The translations under genes and the position numbers were made by a program. Positions 16,496 to 24,953 of a stretch of 41,043 bases of DNA are shown here, one piece after another. Source of the DNA: Actinomycetota bacterium (GTDB lineage Bacteria; Actinomycetota; Acidimicrobiia; IMCC26256; PALSA-610); contig PLBO01000057.1 of assembly GCA_003134555.1 (NCBI GenBank), positions 1 through 41,043 of the forward strand. Direction: 5' to 3'. The first letter of the stretch is position 1, and every line of letters starts with the position of its first letter. Under the pieces are notes generated by a model that saw nothing but the letters and a program-made list of their open reading frames with translations, did not search any database and had not been told where the DNA came from.

Positions 16496-17775
16496 GAGTG
16501 TGCTTCGTCCTTCCCGGTGAGCAGCCACGCCGCGATCTCTTCGCGCCGCACCTCGCATTGCGGCTTGTCGGATCGGAGATCCTTGACGGCGACCATTCCC
16601 CGCTTCGCCTCGTCGGGGCCGACGATGACGGCCCAACGCGCGCCCGAACGATCGGCGGCCGTGAACTGTTTCTTGGGCGAGCGACCGCCGTACGCCCGGT
16701 CGGCCGCGAGCCCGGACTCGCGCAGCTCGGCCAGCAACCGGGTCGTGTCCGCCACGCCGACGAGGTCGACGACGAACGCGTCGAGGCGCGGCGGAGGCAC
16801 GGGCAGCACGCCTTCCGCGTCGCATGCGAGAAGCAGACGCTCGATGCCCGAGCCGAAGCCGATCGACGGAGCGGCCGGGCCGCCCATCTCTTCCGCCAGG
16901 CGGTCGTAGCGACCACCACCGCCGATCGCGTTCTGCGCGGTATCGAGCGCGCCGCTCGTGAGCTCGAACACAGTGCTCGTGTAGTAGTCGAAGCCGCGTA
17001 CGAGACGAGGCGCGATCTCGAACGGGATCCCGAGCGCCCGCAGCCCCTCCTGAACGCGCTCGAAGTGTGCAGCCGACGCGTCGGTCAGGTACTCCCCGAG
17101 CTGCGGGGCGCGCTCGAGCATCTCGAGCCAATCGCTCCGCTTCGAGTCGAGAATGCGCAAGGGATTCGCCTCGGCGCGCTCCATCTCGTCGCCGAGCAGC
17201 GCCTCGTGCGCGCGCCAGTACGCGAGCAGAACCTCGCGGTAGCGCGCGCGCGAGTCGGCGTCGCCCATCGAATTGACGAGCAGGCGAACGTCGCGCAATC
17301 CGAGGTCGTGACAGAAGCCCCACAGAAGCTCGATGACCTCGACGTCGATGTCGGGGTCGTCGATCCCGATGACTTCGGCACCCAGCTGCCAGTGCTGGCG
17401 GTATCGCCCGGCCTGCGGCTGCTCCGCCCGAAAGTTCGGTGCGAGATACCACACCTTCCACGGCGTCGGCGGGCGGTGTTGCACGAACGCGCGGACGACC
17501 GGCGCCGTGCCTTCCGGTCGCAACGCGAGCCGCCGCCCGCCGCGGTCGACGAACTCGTACATCTCCTTGCGCACGATGTCGGTCGTCTCACCGACCCGCG
17601 CGAACACCTCGTAGTGTTCGACGATCGGTGTCAGCAACAGGCCGTATGCGAACCGCTCGGCCCGCGACGCGAAGCGTTCGATCACGTCGATCCAGCGCGC
17701 AGATTCGGGCGGCAACACGTCGAGCATGCCCTTCGGCGCGCGCATAACGTTTCGGTCCGCCGGCATGCGCGGCAT
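16492..17775 (-). CDS. hisS: Histidyl-tRNA synthetase
   Basis: This 427-residue class II synthetase charges tRNA-His. It shows the N-terminal APKGMLDVLPPESARW, motif 2 sequence (RPEGTAPVVRAFVQH), a QAGRYRQHWQLGAEVIG segment, the HisA loop (LVRGFDYYTSTVFEL) and motif 3 (GGGGRYDRL followed by GFGSGIERLLL). The anticodon-binding domain is at the C-terminus. The first ATG at 17775 is used; ATG 17766 and 17745 are in-frame alternatives that shorten a non-conserved tip. It is coupled to aspS by a 4-base overlap. Confidence 0.97.
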   Translation of the reverse strand: MPRMPADRNVMRAPKGMLDVLPPESARWIDVIERFASRAERFAYGLLLTPIVEHYEVFARVGETTDIVRKEMYEFVDRGGRRLALRPEGTAPVVRAFVQHRPPTPWKVWYLAPNFRAEQPQAGRYRQHWQLGAEVIGIDDPDIDVEVIELLWGFCHDLGLRDVRLLVNSMGDADSRARYREVLLAYWRAHEALLGDEMERAEANPLRILDSKRSDWLEMLERAPQLGEYLTDASAAHFERVQEGLRALGIPFEIAPRLVRGFDYYTSTVFELTSGALDTAQNAIGGGGRYDRLAEEMGGPAAPSIGFGSGIERLLLACDAEGVLPVPPPRLDAFVVDLVGVADTTRLLAELRESGLAADRAYGGRSPKKQFTAADRSGARWAVIVGPDEAKRGMVAVKDLRSDKPQCEVRREEIAAWLLTGKDEAHS

Positions 17776-17835
17776 GCTAGCCAGCAGCCCGCGCGCGACC
17801 GACGATGATTCGAGTGCGGCGGTCCCGGCCGGAAC

Positions 17836-20040
17836 CTAGGACTTCAGACCCGGGAGCACGCGTGCCGCGTCGTACACCGAATCGACCCGTTTCACCGCGG
17901 CGAGGATCGAATCGAGGTGACCAGGATCGGCGAGCTCGAACTCGAACCGCAAACGCGCGATCCGGTCGGACTGCGTCTGGGATGTGCACGAGAGGATGTT
18001 CACGTGGTGTTCCGACAGAACGTCGGCGATGTCGCGCAACAACTTCGAGCGATCGATCGCCTCGACGTCGACCGACACGGTGTAGTTACCGGGCGCGTCG
18101 TTGTCCCACTCGACCTCGATGACCCGGTCGGCCTGGCTCTTCAAGCTCACCGCGTTGGCGCAGTCGGTTCGGTGCACCGAGACACCCCGACCGCGGGTGA
18201 CGAAGCCCATGATCTCGTCGCCCGGAACCGGCGTGCAGCAGCGCGAGAGCCGCACCATGACGTCGTCGAGCCCCTCGACGTGCACACCCGCGCCGCTCCG
18301 CCGGTGACCGCGCGCCCGCGGCGGCCGGGCAACCGTGGTCGGCAGCTGTTCCTCGCCGCCGCGCGACTCGCGCTGGATGCGCTGGACGACCGCCTTCGCC
18401 GAAACGTGGCCTTCGCCGATGCCGACGTAGAGGCCTTCGAGATCGGCGTAGTGGAGCTGCTCCGCGACCTTCGCGAGGATCGGCGACCCGAAGAGCTTCT
18501 GGGCGGGGAGCGCCTCGCGGCGCATCGCCTTGACGAGATCGTCACGACCCTGGTCGATCGCGTCGACGCGCCGTTCGCGCGAGAACCATTGCCGGATCTT
18601 CGAGCTGGCGCGCGGCGTCTGGACGAACTGCGTCCAGTCGCGGCTCGGGCCCGCGCCTTCGACCTTGCTCGTGAAGATCTCGCACGTGTCGCCCGACTGC
18701 AACGCCGAGTCGAGCGGAACGAGCCGGGCATTCACCCGCGCGCCGATGCACCGATGACCGACCTCGGTGTGGATGGCGTACGCGAAGTCGACCGCCGTCG
18801 CGCCCGTCGGGAGGGTGATCACCCTTCCCTTCGGCGTGAAGACGAACACCTCGTCCTGCTCGAGATCGATCTTCAGGCTCTGCATGAACTCGGTCGGGTC
18901 GGTCGTCTCCTTCTGCCAGTCGACGATCCGCTGCAACCAAACGAGATCCTCGGCCGGGTTGCGCTGTTCCTTGTAACCCCAGTGCGCCGCCACGCCGTAT
19001 TCCGACCGCCGGTGCATCTCACTCGTACGGATCTGGAATTCCACCGCTCGGCCCTGCGGGCCTACGACGGTGGTGTGTAACGACTGATACAGGTTGAACT
19101 TGGGCATTGCGATGTAGTCCTTGAAGCGACCCTGCACCGGCCGCCAGAGCGCATGGACCGAGCCCAGCGCGCCGTAGCAGTCCTTCACCGAATCGACGAT
19201 CACCCGCACACCCACGAGATCGTTGATCTCGGCGAACTCCTTGCCGCGCACCACCATCTTCTCGTAGATCGACCAGTAGTGCTTCGGACGCCCCGTCACG
19301 TCGGCGTGGATGTTGAGCTGCTCGAGCCGCGACCGCACCGCACTCACGACCTCCTCGAGGTAGCGCTCACGCTCTCCCGCGTGCTGGAGCACCATCGCTT
19401 CGATCTCGGCGTAGCGCTTCGGGTGCAGCACCGCGAACGCGAGATCTTCGAGCTGCCATTTGACGTCCTGGATGCCGAGACGGTGCGCGAGCGGCGCGTA
19501 GATGTCGAGCGTCTCCTGCGCGATGCGCTTCTGCTTCGCCTCCGGAAGCGATGCGATCGTGCGCATGTTGTGCAGCCGGTCGGCGAGCTTGATGAGCAGG
19601 ACCCGGACGTCCTTCGCCATCGCGACCAGCATCTTGCGCATCGTCGCGGCCTGTTGCTCTTCGCGTGAATCGAACTCGAGCCGATCGAGTTTGGTGACGC
19701 CGTCGACGATCGCGGCGACATCGGGGCCGAACCGCGCTTTGAGATCATCGAGCGTCACCGACGTGTCCTCGACCGCGTCGTGCAGCAACGCACCCGCGAG
19801 CGTGATGTCGTCGAGCCCGAGATCGGAGAGGATCATCGCCACGCCGAGCGGGTGCGCGATGTAGGGATCGCCCGAACGGCGGACCTGGTCGCGGTGCGCA
19901 TCGCGCGCGACCTCGTACGCGTCCTCGATCAGCGCGGTCTCGCGCTGCGGGTCGCCGCTGCGCACCGACGCCAGGAGCGGACGCAGCGCGCCGTCGACGT
20001 TCGGGTGCCCGGATCGGCGCGTCGCCGCGGCGTTCGTCAC
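17836..20040 (-). CDS. rel: Bifunctional (p)ppGpp synthetase/hydrolase (Rel)
   Basis: This 734-residue stringent-response enzyme has a complete HD hydrolase domain (about 45-200; YIAHPLGVA, LLHDAVEDT, KLADRLHNMRT), the synthetase domain (GRPKHYWSIYEKM, LVGVRVIVDSVKDCY, YQSLHTTVVGPQG), a TGS domain (VFVFTPKGRVITLPTGATAVDFAY, in part) and a C-terminal ACT domain. HD-domain metal residues are kept, so both making and breaking (p)ppGpp are expected, as in the single Rel of most Actinomycetota. The start is GTG at 20040, 12 bases after the apt stop. The apt-rel-hisS order is conserved in the phylum. Confidence 0.97.
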   Translation of the reverse strand: MTNAAATRRSGHPNVDGALRPLLASVRSGDPQRETALIEDAYEVARDAHRDQVRRSGDPYIAHPLGVAMILSDLGLDDITLAGALLHDAVEDTSVTLDDLKARFGPDVAAIVDGVTKLDRLEFDSREEQQAATMRKMLVAMAKDVRVLLIKLADRLHNMRTIASLPEAKQKRIAQETLDIYAPLAHRLGIQDVKWQLEDLAFAVLHPKRYAEIEAMVLQHAGERERYLEEVVSAVRSRLEQLNIHADVTGRPKHYWSIYEKMVVRGKEFAEINDLVGVRVIVDSVKDCYGALGSVHALWRPVQGRFKDYIAMPKFNLYQSLHTTVVGPQGRAVEFQIRTSEMHRRSEYGVAAHWGYKEQRNPAEDLVWLQRIVDWQKETTDPTEFMQSLKIDLEQDEVFVFTPKGRVITLPTGATAVDFAYAIHTEVGHRCIGARVNARLVPLDSALQSGDTCEIFTSKVEGAGPSRDWTQFVQTPRASSKIRQWFSRERRVDAIDQGRDDLVKAMRREALPAQKLFGSPILAKVAEQLHYADLEGLYVGIGEGHVSAKAVVQRIQRESRGGEEQLPTTVARPPRARGHRRSGAGVHVEGLDDVMVRLSRCCTPVPGDEIMGFVTRGRGVSVHRTDCANAVSLKSQADRVIEVEWDNDAPGNYTVSVDVEAIDRSKLLRDIADVLSEHHVNILSCTSQTQSDRIARLRFEFELADPGHLDSILAAVKRVDSVYDAARVLPGLKS

Positions 20041-20052
20041 AGGGCGACCCCG

Positions 20053-20577
20053 TCAGTCATAGGTCACCAACGTGTGCACCTCGTAGCCGTCGATTTGCTC
20101 CCGGCCGCGCAGGAAGCCGAGCTCGAGCACGAACGCGAAGCCGACGACGTCACCGCCGAGACGCTCGACGAGGCGGGCGGTGGCGGCGGCCGTGCCGCCG
20201 GTCGCGATCACGTCGTCGACGACGAGCACGAGCTCCCCCGGCGCAACCGCGTCGCGGTGGATCTCGAGCAGATCGGTGCCGTACTCGAGCTCGTATTCCT
20301 GGCGCTCGATCTCCCACGGCAGCTTCCCGGGCTTGCGGACGGGGACGAATCCGGCATGGAGGCCGTACGCCACCGGCGCGGCAAATACGAAGCCCCGGGC
20401 CTCGATCCCGATCACCTTGTCGACGCGGGTTGCGGCGAACGGCTCGGCCAGCCCGTCGACCGTCGCCCGGAAGGCGTCCGGCGCCCCGAGCAACGGCGTG
20501 ATGTCCTTGAAGACGATTCCCGGTTTCGGATAGTCGAGAACATCGCGCACGTGTGCCTTCAACCACGCTGGATCCAT
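20053..20577 (-). CDS. apt: Adenine phosphoribosyltransferase
   Basis: This 174-residue enzyme salvages adenine to AMP using PRPP. It shows the family N-terminus (VRDVLDYPKPGIVFKDITPLL), KVIGIEARGFVFAAPVAYGL, RKPGKLPWE and the PRPP-binding loop VLVVDDVIATGGTAAA. The length is typical. ATG 20577 gives the normal length, but no Shine-Dalgarno precedes it and the codon lies in one arm of a perfect 11-bp inverted repeat (20573-20598), so translation could be structure-controlled. It is followed closely by rel. Confidence 0.97.
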   Translation of the reverse strand: MDPAWLKAHVRDVLDYPKPGIVFKDITPLLGAPDAFRATVDGLAEPFAATRVDKVIGIEARGFVFAAPVAYGLHAGFVPVRKPGKLPWEIERQEYELEYGTDLLEIHRDAVAPGELVLVVDDVIATGGTAAATARLVERLGGDVVGFAFVLELGFLRGREQIDGYEVHTLVTYD

Positions 20578-20598
20578 CGGTACCAGCGTACCGATGGA
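20573..20598 (-). promoter_or_regulatory. Inverted repeat covering the apt start codon
   Basis: The arms TCCATCGGTAC (20573-20583) and GTACCGATGGA (20588-20598) pair perfectly over 11 bp with a 4-base loop. In the minus-strand transcript the apt AUG (20577-20575) is inside the 3' arm. A role in hiding the start codon is inference. Confidence 0.6.
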
Positions 20599-20646
20599 TT
20601 CTCCTGGTCTCGGGCTTGCCTGTTCTCCTGGTCTCAGGCTTGTCTG
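20599..20646. repeat. Two tandem copies of a 24-bp intergenic repeat
   Basis: Copies at 20599-20622 and 20623-20646 differ at two positions (TTCTCCTGGTCTCGGGCTTG and the same with A for the second-last G run, then CCTG versus TCTG). They are in the 182-bp apt-secF gap, next to the apt hairpin. No coding function is seen. The rest of the gap is GC-rich and holds no gene. Confidence 0.75.
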
Positions 20647-20759
20647 CGTGGCTCGCTGCGCTCGCGATGTGAGCGGCGCCTGAATCCGGCGAGCTTCCGG
20701 CGCACCCTTCGGGCTGCTCCGTCGCCGCAAGAGCGGAACCGACTGGTGTTTGCCTCGTG

Positions 20760-22187
20760 TTACTTCCGCTTTTTTCCCCGCTGTTGGCGGGGGCGGGCCT
20801 GGATGGTGGCGCGCGGGACGGCGGGCGGACCCGGGACGCCGAGCGGCTTGCGCTCGACCGTTTCGTCGGGCCCGTCGGCCGCAACCATCGAGCCCCCGAG
20901 CGACGCCGATGCCGGGGCGACTCCGGGCAACCGCCGGCGGCGCTCCGCGAGCACCCGATACTGCGGCTCGCGCTCCTTCCACCATGCCAGTAGTGGCGCG
21001 GCGACGAAGATCGACGAGTACGAACCGATGAACAGGCCGGCCGCGAGCGCGAGGGCGAAGTCCTCCAACGCGGTCGCGCCGAGGATGCCGCTGCCGACGA
21101 TGAGCAACGAGACGACCGGCAACAGCGCGACGAGTGACGTCGACAGCGAGCGCATCAATACCGCGTTGAGCGAACGGTTCACCATCTCGCCGTAGGTCGA
21201 GCGGCCCGTCGCCGTGAGTGTGCGCTGGAACTCGGCGACTTTGTCGAAGACGACGACGGTGTCGTACAAGGAGAAACCGAGGATCGTCAGGAATGCGGTG
21301 ACGGTCGCGGGCGAGACCTGGAAGTGGAACAAGGCGTATACGCCGACGGTGAAGATGATGTCGTGGACCACGGCCACGAGCGCCGCGGCCGACATCTTCC
21401 ACTCGAAGCGGATCGCAAGGTACGCGGCGAGGACGAAGAAGAAGATGATGAGGGCTTTGATGGCCTTCTGGCTCACCTCGTGACCCCAGGTCGGCCCCAC
21501 CGTCGTGACGCTCACGTCGTTGAGCGTGGCTCCCGCATACTTCGCGAGCGCCGAGGCGACCGATTGCACCTGACTCGGCGGCAACGTCGTAACTGTGACC
21601 GTGACGGTGCCGCCGCTCACCTTGACCTGCGGGTTCGTCAACCGCGTGCTCGCGATCGCGCCCTTGACTGCGGCCACGGTCGGGGTGATCCCTCGTTTCG
21701 CGGTGAACGTGAACGAGCCGCCGCCGGCGCCCGCGCCGCTCGGGGCGAATTGAACGTCGTTGTCGGTGACTCCGCCGTACTTCGCGAGCGCCAACTGGAC
21801 GATATGGGTCGGATCGTCGATGACGCGCGCCTCGACCCTGAGGCTGGCGGCGCCGCCGCCGGGCGGGGTGAGCACGCTGACCTTCGCGTTGCCGAAGCCG
21901 AGCGTCGCCAGCAGGCTCCGCACGTCGGCGACCTTCGCGCTCTTGGCCCCCGTCATCTGCACCTGCCAGGCGGTGCCGCCCTCGAAGTCGATGCCCAGGT
22001 TCAGCCCGCGCACGAACAGCAGCAGCAAGCTCAGCACGACCAACGTGGCCGAGATCATCAGCCACCGGCGACTGTGCTTGATGAACTGGAAGTTCGTCCG
22101 CTCGTGGTACAGATCGGACGGTCGGTGCCGGCGGGTGACACCCGGGATGTCGTCGATCTCCGGCGGCGGCGGGGCGATGACGGTCAC
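20760..22187 (-). CDS. secF: Protein translocase subunit SecF
   Basis: This 475-residue RND-type membrane protein works with SecD to help pull exported proteins from the SecYEG channel using proton flow. After a short cytoplasmic N-terminus and the first membrane helix it has the SecF signature LGIDFEGGTAWQVQ. A large extracytoplasmic domain and a five-helix bundle follow (AIKALIIFFFVLAAYLAIRFEW; VTAFLTILGFSLYDTVVVFDKV; NRSLNAVLMRSLSTSLVALL). It is longer than most SecF because of a Gly-rich periplasmic stretch and a basic C-terminal tail ending RPRQQRGKKRK. The GTG start overlaps the secD stop (GTGA). Confidence 0.96.
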   Translation of the reverse strand: MTVIAPPPPEIDDIPGVTRRHRPSDLYHERTNFQFIKHSRRWLMISATLVVLSLLLLFVRGLNLGIDFEGGTAWQVQMTGAKSAKVADVRSLLATLGFGNAKVSVLTPPGGGAASLRVEARVIDDPTHIVQLALAKYGGVTDNDVQFAPSGAGAGGGSFTFTAKRGITPTVAAVKGAIASTRLTNPQVKVSGGTVTVTVTTLPPSQVQSVASALAKYAGATLNDVSVTTVGPTWGHEVSQKAIKALIIFFFVLAAYLAIRFEWKMSAAALVAVVHDIIFTVGVYALFHFQVSPATVTAFLTILGFSLYDTVVVFDKVAEFQRTLTATGRSTYGEMVNRSLNAVLMRSLSTSLVALLPVVSLLIVGSGILGATALEDFALALAAGLFIGSYSSIFVAAPLLAWWKEREPQYRVLAERRRRLPGVAPASASLGGSMVAADGPDETVERKPLGVPGPPAVPRATIQARPRQQRGKKRK

Positions 22188-23857
22188 GCGCGCACCTCCG
22201 GAACGTCGAGGCCGGCTGCAATTCCGACACCACCCAAGCGCACGAGCGCGGGGCGACGCGCGAGCACCGAAACGAACGGCCACATGAAGCAGTACGCCAG
22301 GACGAGGTCGAGTGCGGTCGAGAGCCCGAGGAAGTATGCGAACCCGCGCACCGAACCGGTCGCGAAGAGATAGAGCACGACGGCGCCGATCATCGACACG
22401 AGGTCGGCGGCGATGATCGTGCGGAACGCGCGCCGGAACCCGGAGTCGAGCGAGGAGCGCACCGTCTTACCGGTGCGGACCTCGTCCTTCAATCGTTCGA
22501 AGTACACGACGTAACTGTCGACGGTGACACCGACCGAGACGATGATGCCCGTCACCCCCGCGAGGGTGAGGGTCAGACCCTGGTGCGACGAGAGCCACGA
22601 CACGAGTGCGAAGAACGTGAGCGCGGTCAGCCCGATACCGGTCCACACGACGAGGCCGAGCAGCCGGTAAATGAAGATCATGTAGAGCGCGACGAGGACG
22701 AGACCGATGAGCCCGGACAAGATGCCGGCACGGAGCTGGTCCTTACCCAGAGTCGGCGACACCGACTGCGCGGTCTGGGCGACGAGTTGGACGGGGAGCG
22801 AGCCGTAACGCAGCACGAGCGCGAGTTGGTGCGCTTCCTTGCTCGTGAAACTCCCGCTGATCGTCACGTCCTGACCCGTGATGCCTTGGTTGATCGTCGG
22901 CGCCGACTGCACGATCCCGTCGAGCTCGATCGCCACCTGCTTGCCCACGTAGGGAACTGCGACCTTCTTCACGAAGTCGTCGTTCTTGAAGTGCACGTTG
23001 ACGGTCCACTCCGCGGTGGTCGTATCGACGACCGCGGAGGCCGTTCCGACGTTGCGACCGGTGAGGATCGTCGGGTCGAGGAGATAGCAGGCCGTGTGCT
23101 TCAGATCGGGAAGGACCACCTGCTGGCCGGCAACGTCGGCGGTGACCAACTTGCCGCCGCGGCACGTGCCGTTGTCGGCCGCCGGCACCGTCGTGGTGGT
23201 CGCGCCCTTGACGGTCGTGGTGGTCGCACCCTTCACGGTGGTCTTCGTCGTTGTCGTCGGCGCCGCGGCCGACGTCGGCACCGCCTGTTGGGGACGCACT
23301 GCGGCGATCGGCACGGTGTCGATCGTGCCGATGCGACCAGACGCGTGGCCGAGCGTCGTCGTGGTCGCGCCCTTGACCGTCGTGGTCGTCACACCCTTGA
23401 CCGTCGTCGTGGTCGCGCCCTTGACCGTCGTCGTGGTCGCGCCCTTGACCGTGGTGGTCGTCGCACCTTTCGCGGTCGTGGTGGTCGACGGGAGGATGGC
23501 TGCGCTCGAGTACGGGATCGTTCCCTTGACGACGCGAAAACGCAGCTCCGCGGTCTTGCCCACGAGCTGGTCGGCCTCGGCCGCGTTCTTCACGCCCGGC
23601 AGGTCGATGACGATGTTGTTGCCTTGACGACTCACGCTGGGTTCGGCGATGCCGAGACCGCCGACCCGGGCGCGGATGATCGCGACCGCGGTGTCGAGCG
23701 TCGAGAGGTCGGAACCCTTCACCGGGGCGAGCACGATCGAGGTGCCGCCCTGCAGGTCGAGACCGAGCACGGGACGGCTCGACCCGAGCACTGTGGCGAC
23801 GAAGCAGCCGACGATCAGCACGACCGTCACCGAGAGCAGGATGACCTTGCGCCGCAC
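22184..23857 (-). CDS. secD: Protein translocase subunit SecD with Thr-rich repeat insert
   Basis: This 557-residue partner of SecF has an N-terminal membrane helix and the SecD signature LGLDLQGGTSIVLAPV, then the P1 domain (IIRARVGGLGIAEPSV; NNIVIDLPGV; TAELRFRVV). Five C-terminal membrane helices follow a second periplasmic part (QVAIELDGIVQSAPTI; GITGQDVTISGSF). Inside the periplasmic region, residues about 125-225 are a low-complexity insert built mainly from an ATTTTVKG octapeptide. The GTG start is 4 bases from the yajC stop, so yajC-secD-secF form an operon. Confidence 0.96.
   Translation of the reverse strand: MRRKVILLSVTVVLIVGCFVATVLGSSRPVLGLDLQGGTSIVLAPVKGSDLSTLDTAVAIIRARVGGLGIAEPSVSRQGNNIVIDLPGVKNAAEADQLVGKTAELRFRVVKGTIPYSSAAILPSTTTTAKGATTTTVKGATTTTVKGATTTTVKGVTTTTVKGATTTTLGHASGRIGTIDTVPIAAVRPQQAVPTSAAAPTTTTKTTVKGATTTTVKGATTTTVPAADNGTCRGGKLVTADVAGQQVVLPDLKHTACYLLDPTILTGRNVGTASAVVDTTTAEWTVNVHFKNDDFVKKVAVPYVGKQVAIELDGIVQSAPTINQGITGQDVTISGSFTSKEAHQLALVLRYGSLPVQLVAQTAQSVSPTLGKDQLRAGILSGLIGLVLVALYMIFIYRLLGLVVWTGIGLTALTFFALVSWLSSHQGLTLTLAGVTGIIVSVGVTVDSYVVYFERLKDEVRTGKTVRSSLDSGFRRAFRTIIAADLVSMIGAVVLYLFATGSVRGFAYFLGLSTALDLVLAYCFMWPFVSVLARRPALVRLGGVGIAAGLDVPEVRA
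23183..23490 (-). repeat. 24-bp coding minisatellite in secD (ATTTTVKG repeats)
   Basis: About seven or eight units of an octapeptide ATTTTVKG, with variants ending AKG, VKG or LG, are coded by a 24-bp repeat. They fall in two blocks separated by a 30-residue non-repetitive, Ala/Pro-rich spacer. Slippage at the DNA level is likely to make this region length-variable. Confidence 0.85.
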
Positions 23858-23860
23858 GGT

Positions 23861-24163
23861 TCAGTCCGTCCCTGTCTCTCCGTCGTGCGGCTCGCCGGAC
23901 CGGGGCAGGGAATCGGGTTCGATGCGCTGTCCGATCGCGCCGCGTGCGATGTGGATGACGGTGCCGGGCGCGATCTCGAGATCGGCATCCGCCTCGCCGA
24001 GCCGGGCGATCCTTCCGTAGATCCCGCTCGTGGTCAGCACTTCGTCGCCCGCTTGGATCTGGGACTGGAGCGAGCGCACGCCGGCGATCCGTCGCTGCTG
24101 CGGGCGCCAGAGCAGGAAGTAGACGGCGCCCACCATGAGAACGGGGAATATCGCCACCTGCAC
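23861..24163 (-). CDS. yajC: Preprotein translocase accessory subunit YajC
   Basis: This 100-residue single-pass membrane protein has the typical YajC layout: one hydrophobic helix (VAIFPVLMVGAVYFLLWRPQQRR), the conserved RPQQRR end, and a small domain with LQAGDEV-type sequence (QIQAGDEVLTTSGIYGRI). It binds the SecDF complex. The GTG start is used; secD follows 3 bases after the stop. A charged Asp/Glu tail follows the domain. Confidence 0.94.
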   Translation of the reverse strand: MQVAIFPVLMVGAVYFLLWRPQQRRIAGVRSLQSQIQAGDEVLTTSGIYGRIARLGEADADLEIAPGTVIHIARGAIGQRIEPDSLPRSGEPHDGETGTD

Positions 24164-24217
24164 GAGAGCGCCCTTACGCCGGAGAAACGGAGACAGAAGC
24201 TACCACCGTCGTTTGCC

Positions 24218-24243
24218 GGTCCCTGGTTCACGATCCGGGGACC
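24218..24243 (-). terminator. Hairpin at the end of the crotonase gene
   Basis: The arms 24218-24226 and 24235-24243 pair at 8 of 9 positions and span the stop codon of the gene at 24228-24941. No U tract follows, so it may be a weak attenuator or transcript-end structure rather than a true intrinsic terminator. Confidence 0.3.
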
Positions 24244-24941
24244 TGGAACGACCGGCCGCGGTCGGCGGCGATCGCCTCGGCCAGCCGGCCGAGCCGCTCC
24301 CCCCGGCACATCCGGACCTGCCCGCGGTAGGCGTCCCGGGGCAAGGCGGCCCAGCGCTGCGCCTCGGTCGTTGCGACGTCGGCCAGGGCTTCGGGCGGTA
24401 CGACCGTGTCGAGGAATCCGGCGTCGGCCGCGCCGTCGGGATCGTAGATGCGGGCACCGACCGTCGCGTCCTGGACGTGGCGCTTCGACAATCGCTCCTG
24501 CGCGAGCTCGACGGCCCAGCGCGGGAGCACCATTCCCAGTTGCGTCTCGATGAGCCCGATGCGGAACTCACCGTGCGCGCCCACCCGCGCGTCGGCTCCG
24601 AGCAACAGCAACGCTCCCGCCGCTATCGCGTGACCCGTGCACGCGACGACCACGGGAAGCGGTGACCCGTACATGCGAGCGAAGAGCTCGCCGCCGTCGG
24701 TGACGAGCTTTCCCGCCGCTTCCGGACCGCTGCGCATCACCTGCAGATCGAACCCGCCGGACAGCATGCCGGGCGCGCCCGAGATCAACAGCGCGCCGAC
24801 CTCCGCCTCGCCGGCGTCCTCGGCTCGCGACAACGCCTCGCCGAGCCCGGCGACGACTTCGGGCGCAAGGGCGTTGGCCTTACCGTTCGCGATGGTGACG
24901 TGCGCGATGCGGTCGCGGACGTCGTACTGCACGAGCTCCAC
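24228..24941 (-). CDS. Enoyl-CoA hydratase/isomerase (crotonase) family protein
   Basis: This 237-residue crotonase-fold protein opens with VRDRIAHVTIANGKANALAPE and has the oxyanion-hole regions (SGGFDLQVM and ACTGHAIAAGALLLLGADARV) and FRIGLIETQLGM. The second oxyanion region and the Glu in GLIE are kept, but the first region lacks the usual (S/G)AG-D-L form, so the exact reaction on acyl-CoA cannot be named. The GTG start has GGGGGGAT upstream. It sits between ruvB and yajC and has no evident pathway partners nearby. Confidence 0.88.
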   Translation of the reverse strand: MELVQYDVRDRIAHVTIANGKANALAPEVVAGLGEALSRAEDAGEAEVGALLISGAPGMLSGGFDLQVMRSGPEAAGKLVTDGGELFARMYGSPLPVVVACTGHAIAAGALLLLGADARVGAHGEFRIGLIETQLGMVLPRWAVELAQERLSKRHVQDATVGARIYDPDGAADAGFLDTVVPPEALADVATTEAQRWAALPRDAYRGQVRMCRGERLGRLAEAIAADRGRSFQVPGS

Positions 24942-24953
24942 TCGGGATCCCCC

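Noticed and set aside
24218-24243. A firm intrinsic terminator between the crotonase gene and yajC
   Set aside because: The stem has a mismatch and spans the stop codon, and no U tract follows, so only a low-confidence hairpin is listed.
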